DNA of 6,031 bases from Candidatus Alloscillospira gallinarum (GTDB lineage: Bacteria; Bacillota; Clostridia; Oscillospirales; Oscillospiraceae): contig CAJFTV010000113.1 in the NCBI GenBank assembly GCA_904420055.1, forward strand, positions 1 to 6,031, in the 5' to 3' direction. Below the pieces are notes generated by a model. It saw nothing but the letters and a program-made list of their open reading frames with translations, searched no databases and was not told the origin of the DNA. How positions within the stretch are numbered: position 1 is the first letter of the stretch; each line of letters opens with the position of its first letter. A program made the position numbers and the translations under genes. Positions 1-5,308 of the stretch are shown piece after piece.

Positions 1-158
1 GGATAGTCGTCTACCTGATTTTGCTTGTTTGTGGTGTAATCACGTATCTGGTGACATTCAATTTTGATATAGCCCCGCTCCTGTGCCCTGCCGAGGATAC
101 TTTCACACAGCACGTCACCAACAGTGTCGGGGAACAGGGTCATTATATCTATACGCAT
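1..158 (-). CDS. trmD: tRNA (guanine-N1)-methyltransferase TrmD, N-terminal part, cut by the window edge
   Basis: TrmD uses S-adenosylmethionine to methylate N1 of G37, next to the anticodon, in tRNAs with G36; this prevents +1 frameshifting. Only the first 52 codons plus two bases (consistent with Pro) are present. The start MRIDIMTLFPDTV matches the family opening (M-x-I-D-I-x-T-L-F-P). The stretch SILGRAQERGYI at residues 20-31 and the IRDYT...QVDDY block at residues 38-52 match the conserved GRAxExG and IRD(F/Y)T..K...VDD segments that precede the glycine-rich trefoil-knot region. The knot and most of the SAM site lie outside the window. The ATG at 156-158 sits one base after the rimM stop. 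A GAGGG ribosome binding site (167-171, minus strand) lies 8 nt upstream, inside the end of rimM. It belongs to the ffh-rpsP-khpA-rimM operon. The identification is firm. Confidence 0.95.
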   Translation of the reverse strand, partial: MRIDIMTLFPDTVGDVLCESILGRAQERGYIKIECHQIRDYTTNKQNQVDDY

Positions 159-159
159 A

Positions 160-648
160 TCACATACCCTCAATCAGCTTTATCTTTACAATACCATTTT
201 CCGTGTCAACAAGCTTTATAAACTCGCCGACAGCGGGAACAAGAATTTCACGACTGCCCTTTATTACAAATACGTCATTGGCAGGCGTGGGGAGTATCTC
301 CTCAACAGTGCCGAGAACATCACCGGTTTCATCATCAACTGCACGAAGCCCGATAACGTCCTGTAAAAAATAGCTGCCGTCAGGCAGGGAAACATCGTCC
401 CGGTCAATAAACACGACCTTGTTTTTGAGTTTTATTGCGTCGTCAATGCTGAAAATTCCATCAAGAGAGATTATAAGACAGCCCTTGTGCGTACGGCAGG
501 AAATTATTTTTACGGCTTTTCCATCTATAAAAAGACGGGAAAGCCCTCTGAAAAATTCCGGACCGTCCGCCCAGGGCTGTATTTTTACCTCTCCGCGTAT
601 TCCGTGGGTATTAACAATTTTCCCAGCTTCAAGGTACTTTTTCTGCAT
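160..648 (-). CDS. rimM: 16S rRNA processing / 30S maturation factor RimM
   Basis: RimM binds ribosomal protein S19 and helps mature the 3' (head) domain of the 30S subunit in the cytoplasm. The 162-residue product has the usual family length and two-domain layout. An N-terminal beta-barrel (about residues 4-85) opens with YLEAGKIVNTHGIRGEV, the family signature. A C-terminal PRC-barrel (about 93-162) carries YFLQDVIGL and LPTPANDVFVI. I chose the ATG at 646-648 because the family normally begins M-x-K-Y-L-E-x-G-K. A TTG at 655-657 in the same frame would add three residues and overlap khpA by 8 bp. Neither start has a clear Shine-Dalgarno sequence, so translation probably depends on ribosomes ending khpA one base upstream (TGACATG). 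Downstream, trmD also starts one base after the rimM stop. The rpsP-khpA-rimM-trmD order is typical of Firmicutes. Function is firm; the exact start is slightly uncertain. Confidence 0.95.
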   Translation of the reverse strand: MQKKYLEAGKIVNTHGIRGEVKIQPWADGPEFFRGLSRLFIDGKAVKIISCRTHKGCLIISLDGIFSIDDAIKLKNKVVFIDRDDVSLPDGSYFLQDVIGLRAVDDETGDVLGTVEEILPTPANDVFVIKGSREILVPAVGEFIKLVDTENGIVKIKLIEGM

Positions 649-649
649 G

Positions 650-880
650 TCAGTCAACTATGTCAACACTGATGCGCTTACCCTGCTTCTGGGCGACAGA
701 GCGCATTAAAATCCTGATTTCTTTTGCAATTTTGCCCTGTCTTCCGATAACCTTGCCCATATCCTCCGGCGCAACACGAAGCTGAAAAACGGTGTCACCG
801 TCTCGCTCGACTTCCTCAACCGTCACAGCATCGGGATTATCAACAAGGTTACGTGCGATGTAAAGTAGCAGTTCTTTCAT
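650..880 (-). CDS. khpA: KH-domain RNA-binding protein KhpA (YlqC family)
   Basis: This 76-residue protein is essentially a single KH RNA-binding domain. The KH signature I-G-R-Q-G-K-I-A lies at residues 45-52, giving the GxxG loop (G46-R-Q-G49) that contacts the RNA backbone. It is flanked by the beta strand FQLRVAPEDMG and the helix ending in RILMRSVA. In other Firmicutes, KhpA pairs with KhpB (Jag/EloR) and affects cell elongation and division through RNA binding; that role is inferred here from family and synteny. The ATG at 878-880 has a moderate AGAGGG ribosome binding site (889-894, minus strand) 8 nt upstream. It lies 20 nt after the rpsP stop and ends one base before the preferred rimM ATG. 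Length and position between rpsP and rimM are exactly as expected. Confidence 0.94.
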   Translation of the reverse strand: MKELLLYIARNLVDNPDAVTVEEVERDGDTVFQLRVAPEDMGKVIGRQGKIAKEIRILMRSVAQKQGKRISVDIVD

Positions 881-900
881 TTTTTCTGCCCTCTACTCTA

Positions 901-1140
901 TTAAAGAGCGCCAGCTTTTTTCAGAAGAGCCTTAACTGTATCTGTGGGCTGTGCGCCGTTTTTTACCCAGTACTGGGCACGCTCTACATCGATTTTAATT
1001 TCAGCGGGGTCCATGAGAGGATTGTATGTCCCAATCTCCTCAATAAATTTTCCGTCGCGGGGGGAGAGAGAGTCAGCTACGACAACCCTGTAAAAGGGGT
1101 TTTTCTTTGCGCCCATTCTGCGAAGTCTGATTTTTACCAT
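901..1140 (-). CDS. rpsP: 30S ribosomal protein S16
   Basis: S16 is a small 30S protein that binds 16S rRNA early and stabilises the 5' and central domains. The 79-residue product starts MVKIRLRRMGAKKNPFYRVV, the diagnostic N-terminus of the family. It continues with VADSLSPRDGKFIEEIGTYNP (residues 21-41, conserved) and the helix-forming VERAQYWVKNGAQPTDTV. The length is close to the usual 80-90. The ATG at 1138-1140 has a perfect AGGAGG (1149-1154, minus strand) 8 nt upstream, the strongest ribosome binding site in this operon. That suits a ribosomal protein needed in larger amounts than Ffh upstream of it. It lies 68 nt after ffh and 20 nt before khpA. Nothing is unusual about it. Confidence 0.97.
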   Translation of the reverse strand: MVKIRLRRMGAKKNPFYRVVVADSLSPRDGKFIEEIGTYNPLMDPAEIKIDVERAQYWVKNGAQPTDTVKALLKKAGAL

Positions 1141-1208
1141 TGTTATTTCCTCCTAAAAGTATAAAAAGTGTTATATTCAGTAAGCATTGCTAAAATGCGA
1201 ACTTGCGT

Positions 1209-2558
1209 TTAAAACCCGAAGAGGCCCTTTTTGCCGCGCTTTCCACGGAGAATACCGGGCATCTTGCCTTTTGTCATCTGTTTTGTCATCTGCTGCATCA
1301 TGTCAAACTGCTTTAAGAGACGGTTGACGTCCACAACCTGTGTGCCGCTTCCGGCGGCAATGCGCTTTTTACGGCTGCTGTTCAGGACATCAGGATTTTC
1401 ACGTTCATACTTGGTCATTGACTGTATAATTGCCTCAGTACGAAGGAGCATTTTATCATCGAGAGACGCGCCTGCAAGCGCCTTCGCGTCAACTCCGGGA
1501 ATCATGCCCGCTATATCTGAGAGACTGCCCATTGATTTGAGCTGTATTAGCTGGTCATAGTAGTCGGACAGAGTAAACTTGTTTTTTTTGAGTTTTTCGG
1601 CAATTTCCTTGGCCTTTTTCTCGTCATAGCTGGCCTCAGCCTTTTCAATAAGCGTAAGTACGTCGCCCATGCCCAGAATGCGCGAGGCCATTCTGTCAGG
1701 GTGAAAAACCTCAATCTGGTCGAGTTTTTCGCCCACGCCGGCAAATTTAACGGGCTTTCCCGTAACTGCACGGATTGAAAGGGCTGCGCCGCCTCGTGCA
1801 TCGCCGTCGAGCTTTGTAAGCATTATGCCGTCAATTCCAAGGGCGTCGTTAAAGGCGGTGGCAGCGTTTACGGCGTCCTGTCCGGTCATTGCGTCCACAA
1901 CGAGGAGTATCTCGTCCGGGGACACGGCGGCCTTTATTTCTCTGAGCTCGTCCATAAGTGCCTCATCAATGTGGAGGCGGCCGGCGGTGTCGAGAAACAC
2001 AAGGTCATTTCCGTGCTTTTTTGCGTGCTCAACAGCGGCTTTTGCAATATTGACCGGATTTTCAGTACCCATCTGAAACACGGGTATATCAAGCTGCGCG
2101 CCCACGGTCTCCAGCTGCTTTATCGCGGCAGGACGGTATATGTCGCAGGCCACAAGTAGCGGCCGCTTTCCAGTAGACTTGCGCAGGTACGCGGCGAGCT
2201 TGGCTCCGTTTGTAGTTTTACCGGCGCCCTGAAGACCCACCAACATTATAACGGTTGGTGGCTTTGGTGAAATATTTATCTTGGCGTTCTCACTGCCCAT
2301 AAGCGCGGTGAGCTCTTCATTTACTATTTTAATTACCATCTGGGCCGGCGTCAGGCTCTCCAGGACGTCGCGTCCTACAGCGCGCTCACTCACTGACTTT
2401 ATAAAGTCCTTTACCACCTTATAGCTCACGTCGGCCTCTAAAAGGGCAAGCCGCACCTCGCGCATTGCCTCTTTTATGTCGGATTCGCTCAGACGGCCTT
2501 TGCCCCTGAGCTTTTTAAATACGTTGTTAAGTTTTTCGGAAAGACTGTCAAAAGCCAT
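1209..2558 (-). CDS. ffh: Signal recognition particle GTPase Ffh (SRP54)
   Basis: Ffh with the SRP RNA binds hydrophobic signal sequences emerging from ribosomes and delivers them to FtsY and SecYEG at the membrane. The 449-residue protein has the full layout. The N domain is about residues 1-90. The G domain carries the P-loop GLQGAGKTT (108-116), the insertion-box region with DIYRPAA (139-145), DTAGR (190-194), TKLD (248-251) and GVGE (274-277). The M domain runs from about 325 to 449. It has methionine-rich segments (near 368-381 and 419-434), KKRIAAGSGTQV (397-408) that matches the SRP-RNA-binding motif, and a basic tail ending KKGLFGF. The ATG at 2556-2558 follows the ylxM stop by 5 nt. 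An AGAGG ribosome binding site (2568-2572, minus strand) is embedded in the end of ylxM, so the two are co-transcribed and probably coupled. The SRP RNA gene is not in this window. Confidence 0.98.
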   Translation of the reverse strand: MAFDSLSEKLNNVFKKLRGKGRLSESDIKEAMREVRLALLEADVSYKVVKDFIKSVSERAVGRDVLESLTPAQMVIKIVNEELTALMGSENAKINISPKPPTVIMLVGLQGAGKTTNGAKLAAYLRKSTGKRPLLVACDIYRPAAIKQLETVGAQLDIPVFQMGTENPVNIAKAAVEHAKKHGNDLVFLDTAGRLHIDEALMDELREIKAAVSPDEILLVVDAMTGQDAVNAATAFNDALGIDGIMLTKLDGDARGGAALSIRAVTGKPVKFAGVGEKLDQIEVFHPDRMASRILGMGDVLTLIEKAEASYDEKKAKEIAEKLKKNKFTLSDYYDQLIQLKSMGSLSDIAGMIPGVDAKALAGASLDDKMLLRTEAIIQSMTKYERENPDVLNSSRKKRIAAGSGTQVVDVNRLLKQFDMMQQMTKQMTKGKMPGILRGKRGKKGLFGF

Positions 2559-2563
2559 ATATT

Positions 2564-2917
2564 TTATCCTCTCATATTGTCCAAAAGGGCTATAAGCCTG
2601 TCTGCCTCCGCCTTAATTTCACTGCTGTCTGACATTGATTTAATTTTTTCTGCGATGGAAATTGCGCTGTTAAGCTCCTGGCTGCGCTTTTCAAAGCGCG
2701 CAACAATTCCGGTTTTTCTTTCAAAGTCCAAAAGCGTGTTTTCCGCCCGGACAATTATATCCCGTACTCCCTGGCGCGTTATGCCGACATTGTCGGCAAT
2801 TTCACCCAGGGACAAGTCCTCATTATAATATAGGTCAAAGTACTCCCGCTGCTTTTCCGTCAGCATATCGCCGTAAAAGTCGAAAAGCATGGTCATTTCA
2901 AGTGTTTTGACGGACAC
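2564..2917 (-). CDS. ylxM: YlxM/p13-like HTH protein, SRP-associated
   Basis: YlxM-family proteins are small helix-turn-helix proteins encoded just before ffh in Firmicutes. In streptococci YlxM has been linked to the SRP, interacting with Ffh and SRP RNA, so it may act on SRP rather than, or as well as, on DNA. The 117-residue product has the family opening LFDFYGDMLTEKQREYFDLYYNEDLSLGEIA (split: residues 11-30 and 31-41) and a sigma-70-region-4-like HTH at about 35-60 (EIADNVGITRQGVRDII). A helical, probably coiled C-terminal half follows (residues 61-117). The start codon is GTG (2915-2917), chosen because an AGGAG (2926-2930, minus strand) lies 8 nt upstream. The next in-frame ATG, at residue 8, has no such site. 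It is the first gene of the operon, 5 nt before ffh. The name is secure; the molecular role is less so. Confidence 0.93.
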   Translation of the reverse strand: MSVKTLEMTMLFDFYGDMLTEKQREYFDLYYNEDLSLGEIADNVGITRQGVRDIIVRAENTLLDFERKTGIVARFEKRSQELNSAISIAEKIKSMSDSSEIKAEADRLIALLDNMRG

Positions 2918-2939
2918 AGCGCCATCTCCTGTCAGTGTA

Positions 2940-2953
2940 AAGTATAAATACTT
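2940..2953. repeat. Short palindrome in the ylxM 5' leader
   Basis: AAGTAT-AA-ATACTT forms an inverted repeat with perfect 6-bp arms. It lies at about +5 to +18 relative to the predicted ylxM start site, a position where a bound protein could block transcription. It is AT-rich, so chance is a real alternative. No regulator can be assigned from the sequence. Confidence 0.35.
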
Positions 2954-2964
2954 AACATTGAGAG

Positions 2965-2993
2965 AGTGTACACCATTTTGAGCACAAAGTCAA
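2965..2993 (-). promoter_or_regulatory. Housekeeping promoter for the ylxM-ffh-rpsP-khpA-rimM-trmD operon
   Basis: On the minus strand, TTGACT (2988-2993) and TACACT (2965-2970) are separated by exactly 17 nt. They match the -35 consensus at 5 of 6 and the -10 at 4 of 6 positions. Initiation would fall near 2957-2959, giving a 5' leader of about 40 nt before the ylxM GTG. The -10 box lies within the 8-bp palindrome GTGTACAC (2966-2973). I see no other convincing promoter in the operon, although internal ones cannot be excluded by eye. Confidence 0.65.
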
Positions 2994-3071
2994 TAGGGGA
3001 TAAAGTATTTTTGCTTTACAGGCAAAATTTTTAATATCAGGCATATATATTGCCATAAGGAGGCGGTAAAT

Positions 3072-3353
3072 ATGGAGTGCAGAGTAACTCAAATGCGCTG
3101 TAAAGAAGTAATAAATGTCAACGACGGTATGCGGCTTGGATTTATATATGATATTGAGTTTTCTACGGATACAGGCCGTGTCACTGGAATTGTTATACCG
3201 GGAAGGTCAAAGGCCTTTGGGCTTTTGGGAAGGGAAGATGACTATATTATCCCCTGGGAGAGCATAAAGAGAATCGGTGACGACATTATCATCGTAGATG
3301 TCAAGGGCAGCTACAGGAGGGAGAGGGCAAGCCGCCGGGAAAGAGTGGACTAA
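3072..3353 (+). CDS. YlmC/YmxH-family PRC-barrel protein (sporulation-associated family)
   Basis: This 93-residue protein is one PRC-barrel domain of the YlmC/YmxH type, a family kept in spore-forming Firmicutes and often labelled a sporulation protein. Its biochemical role is not known. The family pattern is clear: MRCKEVINVNDGMRLGFIYD at residues 8-27, then TDTGRVTGIVIPG (32-44) and EDDYIIPWESIKRIGDDIIIVD (55-76). Residues 82-93 form an arginine-rich polar tail (RRERASRRERVD). No signal peptide or membrane segment is seen. The ATG at 3072 is supported by AAGGAGG (3057-3063) at 8 nt. The internal ATG at residue 8, where many family members begin, has no good ribosome binding site. It is divergent from ylxM and lies upstream of rpsB on the same strand, with no terminator visible between. 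Either of the paralog names ylmC and ymxH could apply, so no symbol is given. Confidence 0.88.
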   Translation: MECRVTQMRCKEVINVNDGMRLGFIYDIEFSTDTGRVTGIVIPGRSKAFGLLGREDDYIIPWESIKRIGDDIIIVDVKGSYRRERASRRERVD

Positions 3354-3399
3354 ACTGCGCAAAAAGCGTGAATTTACAAGGATTTATTATAAAAAGCTC

Positions 3400-3428
3400 T
3401 TGATTTTAGCTTCCTCGTTTGGTATAAT
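3400..3428 (+). promoter_or_regulatory. Strong housekeeping promoter for rpsB-tsf
   Basis: TTGATT (3400-3405) and a perfect TATAAT (3423-3428) are separated by exactly 17 nt. Initiation is expected near 3434-3436, giving a leader of about 97 nt before the rpsB ATG. The promoter begins 46 nt after the stop of the PRC-barrel gene. S2 and EF-Ts can therefore be expressed independently of that gene, although read-through from it remains possible. Confidence 0.8.
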
Positions 3429-3444
3429 ACCAAGGCATTACGCA

Positions 3445-3500
3445 CGAGGCCGGACTTTTCGCCGGGTGCCGCAGGGTTGGCGCTGAGGATGAAAGCCTCG
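3445..3500 (+). promoter_or_regulatory. Candidate structured leader of rpsB (possible autoregulatory RNA)
   Basis: The leader can fold by hand into a three-way junction. The closing helix is CGAGGC (3445-3450) with GCCTCG (3495-3500), six perfect pairs. Hairpin A pairs CGG (3451-3453) with CCG (3462-3464). Hairpin B pairs GGTGCC (3465-3470) with GGCGCT (3479-3484), including two G-U pairs. The helices abut with no unpaired bases between them, leaving an unpaired purine-rich joiner at 3485-3494. Bacterial r-protein operons, including rpsB in enterobacteria, are commonly autoregulated through such leaders. I do not recognise this one as a named family, and the S2-binding role is inference. Confidence 0.45.
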
Positions 3501-3532
3501 GAGGTAAAAACTAAAATCAGGAGGAATAAGAA

Positions 3533-4288
3533 ATGGCAGTTGTTTCCATGAAACAGCTTCTTGAGGCCGGTGTCCACTTTGGCCACCAGACAAGACGCTG
3601 GAACCCCAAAATGGCTCCCTATATCTATATGGAGCGTAACGGTATCTACATTATTGACCTTCAGAAAACGGTCAAAAAGCTGGAAGAGGCTTATAACTTT
3701 GTCCGTGACACAGCGGCAGAGGGCGGCACAATCCTTTTTGTAGGTACGAAAAAGCAGGCGCAGGAGGCTGTAAAGGAAGAGGCAGAGCGCGTCGGCATGT
3801 TCTATGTCAATGCAAGATGGCTGGGCGGTATGCTCACCAACTTCAAGACAATGCGCACACGTATTGACAGACTTGCAAAACTCCGCAAAATGCAGGAGGA
3901 CGGCACGTTTGACATGCTTCCCAAAAAGGAAGTAATAAAACTCACAAACGAGATTGAAAAGCTTGAGAAATACCTGGGCGGCGTTAAAGAGATGAAAAAG
4001 CTTCCTTCCGCCATGTTCATCATCGACCCCCGCAAGGAGCGCAATGCAATTGCAGAGGCGAGAAAGCTCGGTATTCCAATTGTAGCAATTGTTGACACAA
4101 ACTGTGACCCCGATGAAATCGACTATGTAATCCCCGGCAACGACGACGCTATACGGGCAATTCGTCTTATCACTTCCGCAATGGCAAACGCCGTTACAGA
4201 GGGACGCCAGGGTACAGAAGAGGCAGAGGTAACAGGAGAGACTGAGGCTGCACCTGAGGCAGCTCCTGCAGAAACGGAGGCAGAATAA
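3533..4288 (+). CDS. rpsB: 30S ribosomal protein S2
   Basis: S2 assembles late on the 30S subunit at the junction of head and body, near the anti-Shine-Dalgarno region of 16S rRNA. It is needed to recruit S1 in species that have it. The 251-residue product shows GVHFGHQTRRWNPKM (residues 13-27), FVGTKKQAQEAV (69-80), RWLGGMLTNF (95-104), VDTNCDPD (188-195) and IPGNDDAIRAI (200-210), all family hallmarks. Residues 227-251 form an acidic tail of Glu, Ala, Thr and Pro, which is variable and probably disordered. The ATG at 3533 has AGGAGG (3519-3524) 8 nt upstream. The gene is first in a two-gene operon with tsf. Its stop codon overlaps the tsf start as TAATG. Confidence 0.98.
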   Translation: MAVVSMKQLLEAGVHFGHQTRRWNPKMAPYIYMERNGIYIIDLQKTVKKLEEAYNFVRDTAAEGGTILFVGTKKQAQEAVKEEAERVGMFYVNARWLGGMLTNFKTMRTRIDRLAKLRKMQEDGTFDMLPKKEVIKLTNEIEKLEKYLGGVKEMKKLPSAMFIIDPRKERNAIAEARKLGIPIVAIVDTNCDPDEIDYVIPGNDDAIRAIRLITSAMANAVTEGRQGTEEAEVTGETEAAPEAAPAETEAE

Positions 4289-5202
4289 TGGCTTTTACAG
4301 CAACCGACGTTAAAAACTTAAGAGAGATGACCGGCGTTGGCATGATGGACTGCAAAAAGGCCCTGACTGCTGCTGACGGCGACTTTGACAAGGCTATTGA
4401 GTGGCTTCGTGAAAAGGGACTTGCCGCCGCTCAGAAAAAGGCAGGAAGAATTGCCGCAGAGGGTATGGCATACGCGACAGTAGTTGACGGCGTAGGCGTT
4501 GTGGTCGAAGTAAACGCAGAGACTGACTTTGTTGCCAAAAATGACAAATTTGTTGAGTTCGTAAAGGGTGTGGCCGATGTTGTTGCAAAGGCAAATCCCG
4601 CGGATATGGACGCTCTTATGGCCGCTCCCTACGGCAACGGTAAAACCGTTCAGGAGCAGCAGCAGGAGATGGTTCTCGTAATAGGCGAGAACATAAATGT
4701 CCGCCGCTTTGCACGCTATGCCGACGGCGTAAGCATTCCATATGTACATGCCGGCGGAAAAATCGGCGTGCTCGTAAACCTTGAGCTTGAGGGAATTGCA
4801 GCAGATGCAGTTACAGAGCTGGGTAAGGATATCGCAATGCAGATTGCGGCTATGAACCCTGCTTTCCTCGACAAGTCAAATGTTGATTCTTCAACGCTTG
4901 ATAAGGAAAAAGAGATTCTCACTATCCAGGCAAAAGAGGATCCCAAGAACGCAAGCAAGCCCGATAATATTATTGAAAAAATGGTAATGGGACGTATTGG
5001 TAAATACTATGAGGAGAACTGTCTCCTCCAGCAGCCGTTTGTCAAGGAGAATAAGACCTCCGTTGAAAAGCACGTTGCTGAAGTTGCCAAGAGCCTCGGC
5101 GGAAAGATTGTCGTAAAGGCATTCACCCGCTTTGAGAAGGGCGAGGGAATTGAGAAAAAGCAGGAGAACTTTGCTGAAGAGATTGCCTCCATGGTGAAAT
5201 AA
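4288..5202 (+). CDS. tsf: Translation elongation factor EF-Ts
   Basis: EF-Ts is the guanine-nucleotide exchange factor that releases GDP from EF-Tu so that it can bind GTP and aminoacyl-tRNA again. The 304-residue protein starts with a UBA-like domain (about 1-40) containing LREMTGVGMMDCKKAL (11-26). Next come the TDFVAKN motif (79-85), which contacts EF-Tu, then NVRRFARY (137-144) and KIGVLVNLE (158-166) in the core. The conserved block GRIGKYYEENCLLQQPFVKE (235-254) lies toward the C-terminus. Length and motif order are normal for the long bacterial form. The ATG (4288-4290) shares one base with the rpsB stop. A GGAGG (4276-4280) within the last codons of rpsB lies 7 nt upstream. This allows coupled translation of the two genes. 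A strong terminator follows 19 nt after the stop. Confidence 0.98.
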   Translation: MAFTATDVKNLREMTGVGMMDCKKALTAADGDFDKAIEWLREKGLAAAQKKAGRIAAEGMAYATVVDGVGVVVEVNAETDFVAKNDKFVEFVKGVADVVAKANPADMDALMAAPYGNGKTVQEQQQEMVLVIGENINVRRFARYADGVSIPYVHAGGKIGVLVNLELEGIAADAVTELGKDIAMQIAAMNPAFLDKSNVDSSTLDKEKEILTIQAKEDPKNASKPDNIIEKMVMGRIGKYYEENCLLQQPFVKENKTSVEKHVAEVAKSLGGKIVVKAFTRFEKGEGIEKKQENFAEEIASMVK

Positions 5203-5221
5203 GGTTTAATTTAAGAGACGT

Positions 5222-5257
5222 ATAAACCCCCGGAAATTTTTCCGGGGGTTTATTTTA
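5222..5257 (+). terminator. Intrinsic terminator of rpsB-tsf, possibly bidirectional
   Basis: A near-perfect 15-bp inverted repeat (arms 5222-5236 and 5239-5253) has the core CCCCCGG/CCGGGGG at 5227-5233 and 5242-5248. It is followed on the plus strand by a T-rich TTTATTTTA run (5249-5257). In practice the AAATTT centre would form the loop. On the minus strand the stem is followed by TTTATA, a weaker tract. It could still end the convergent NUDIX transcript, whose stop codon lies about 55 nt to the right. Confidence 0.93.
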
Positions 5258-5308
5258 TGTGTATGAATAAATGTATGCAAATAACTGATATAGACATATT
5301 TTACACGG

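Noticed and set aside
1158..1163. TATACT on the minus strand upstream of rpsP, as the -10 of a separate rpsP promoter.
   Set aside because: No acceptable -35 box lies 16-18 nt upstream; the region is AT-rich and such a match is expected by chance.
1184..1198. Small hairpin GCATT-gctaa-AATGC between ffh and rpsP, as a possible terminator or attenuator.
   Set aside because: The stem is only five mostly A-T pairs and no U-tract follows directly, so it would not terminate transcription.
2978..3006. TTGAGC-17-TAAAGT on the plus strand as a promoter for the PRC-barrel gene.
   Set aside because: Each box matches only 4 of 6 positions, and it overlaps the opposing ylxM promoter. A sporulation sigma factor might be used instead, but I saw no convincing match, so I did not list it.
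3001..3020. TAAAGTAT repeated at 2938-2945 and 3001-3008, and TGTAAAG/CTTTACA inverted copies at 2936-2942 and 3014-3020, as operator sites.
   Set aside because: These are short AT-rich matches in an AT-rich intergenic region and could easily be chance; no spacing pattern supports them.
3461..3476. GGGTGCCGCAGGG in the rpsB leader as a T-box-like motif.
   Set aside because: It does not match the conserved T-box sequence, there is no specifier stem or terminator, and rpsB is not a T-box-regulated class.
3374..3586. Minus-strand open frame of 70 codons across the rpsB leader.
   Set aside because: It overlaps the rpsB promoter, leader and start on the opposite strand, has no ribosome binding site that I could see, and resembles no known family.
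4318..4749. Minus-strand open frame of 143 codons opposite tsf.
   Set aside because: It is an antisense shadow of the well-conserved tsf coding sequence, rich in Cys, His and Tyr in no recognisable pattern.
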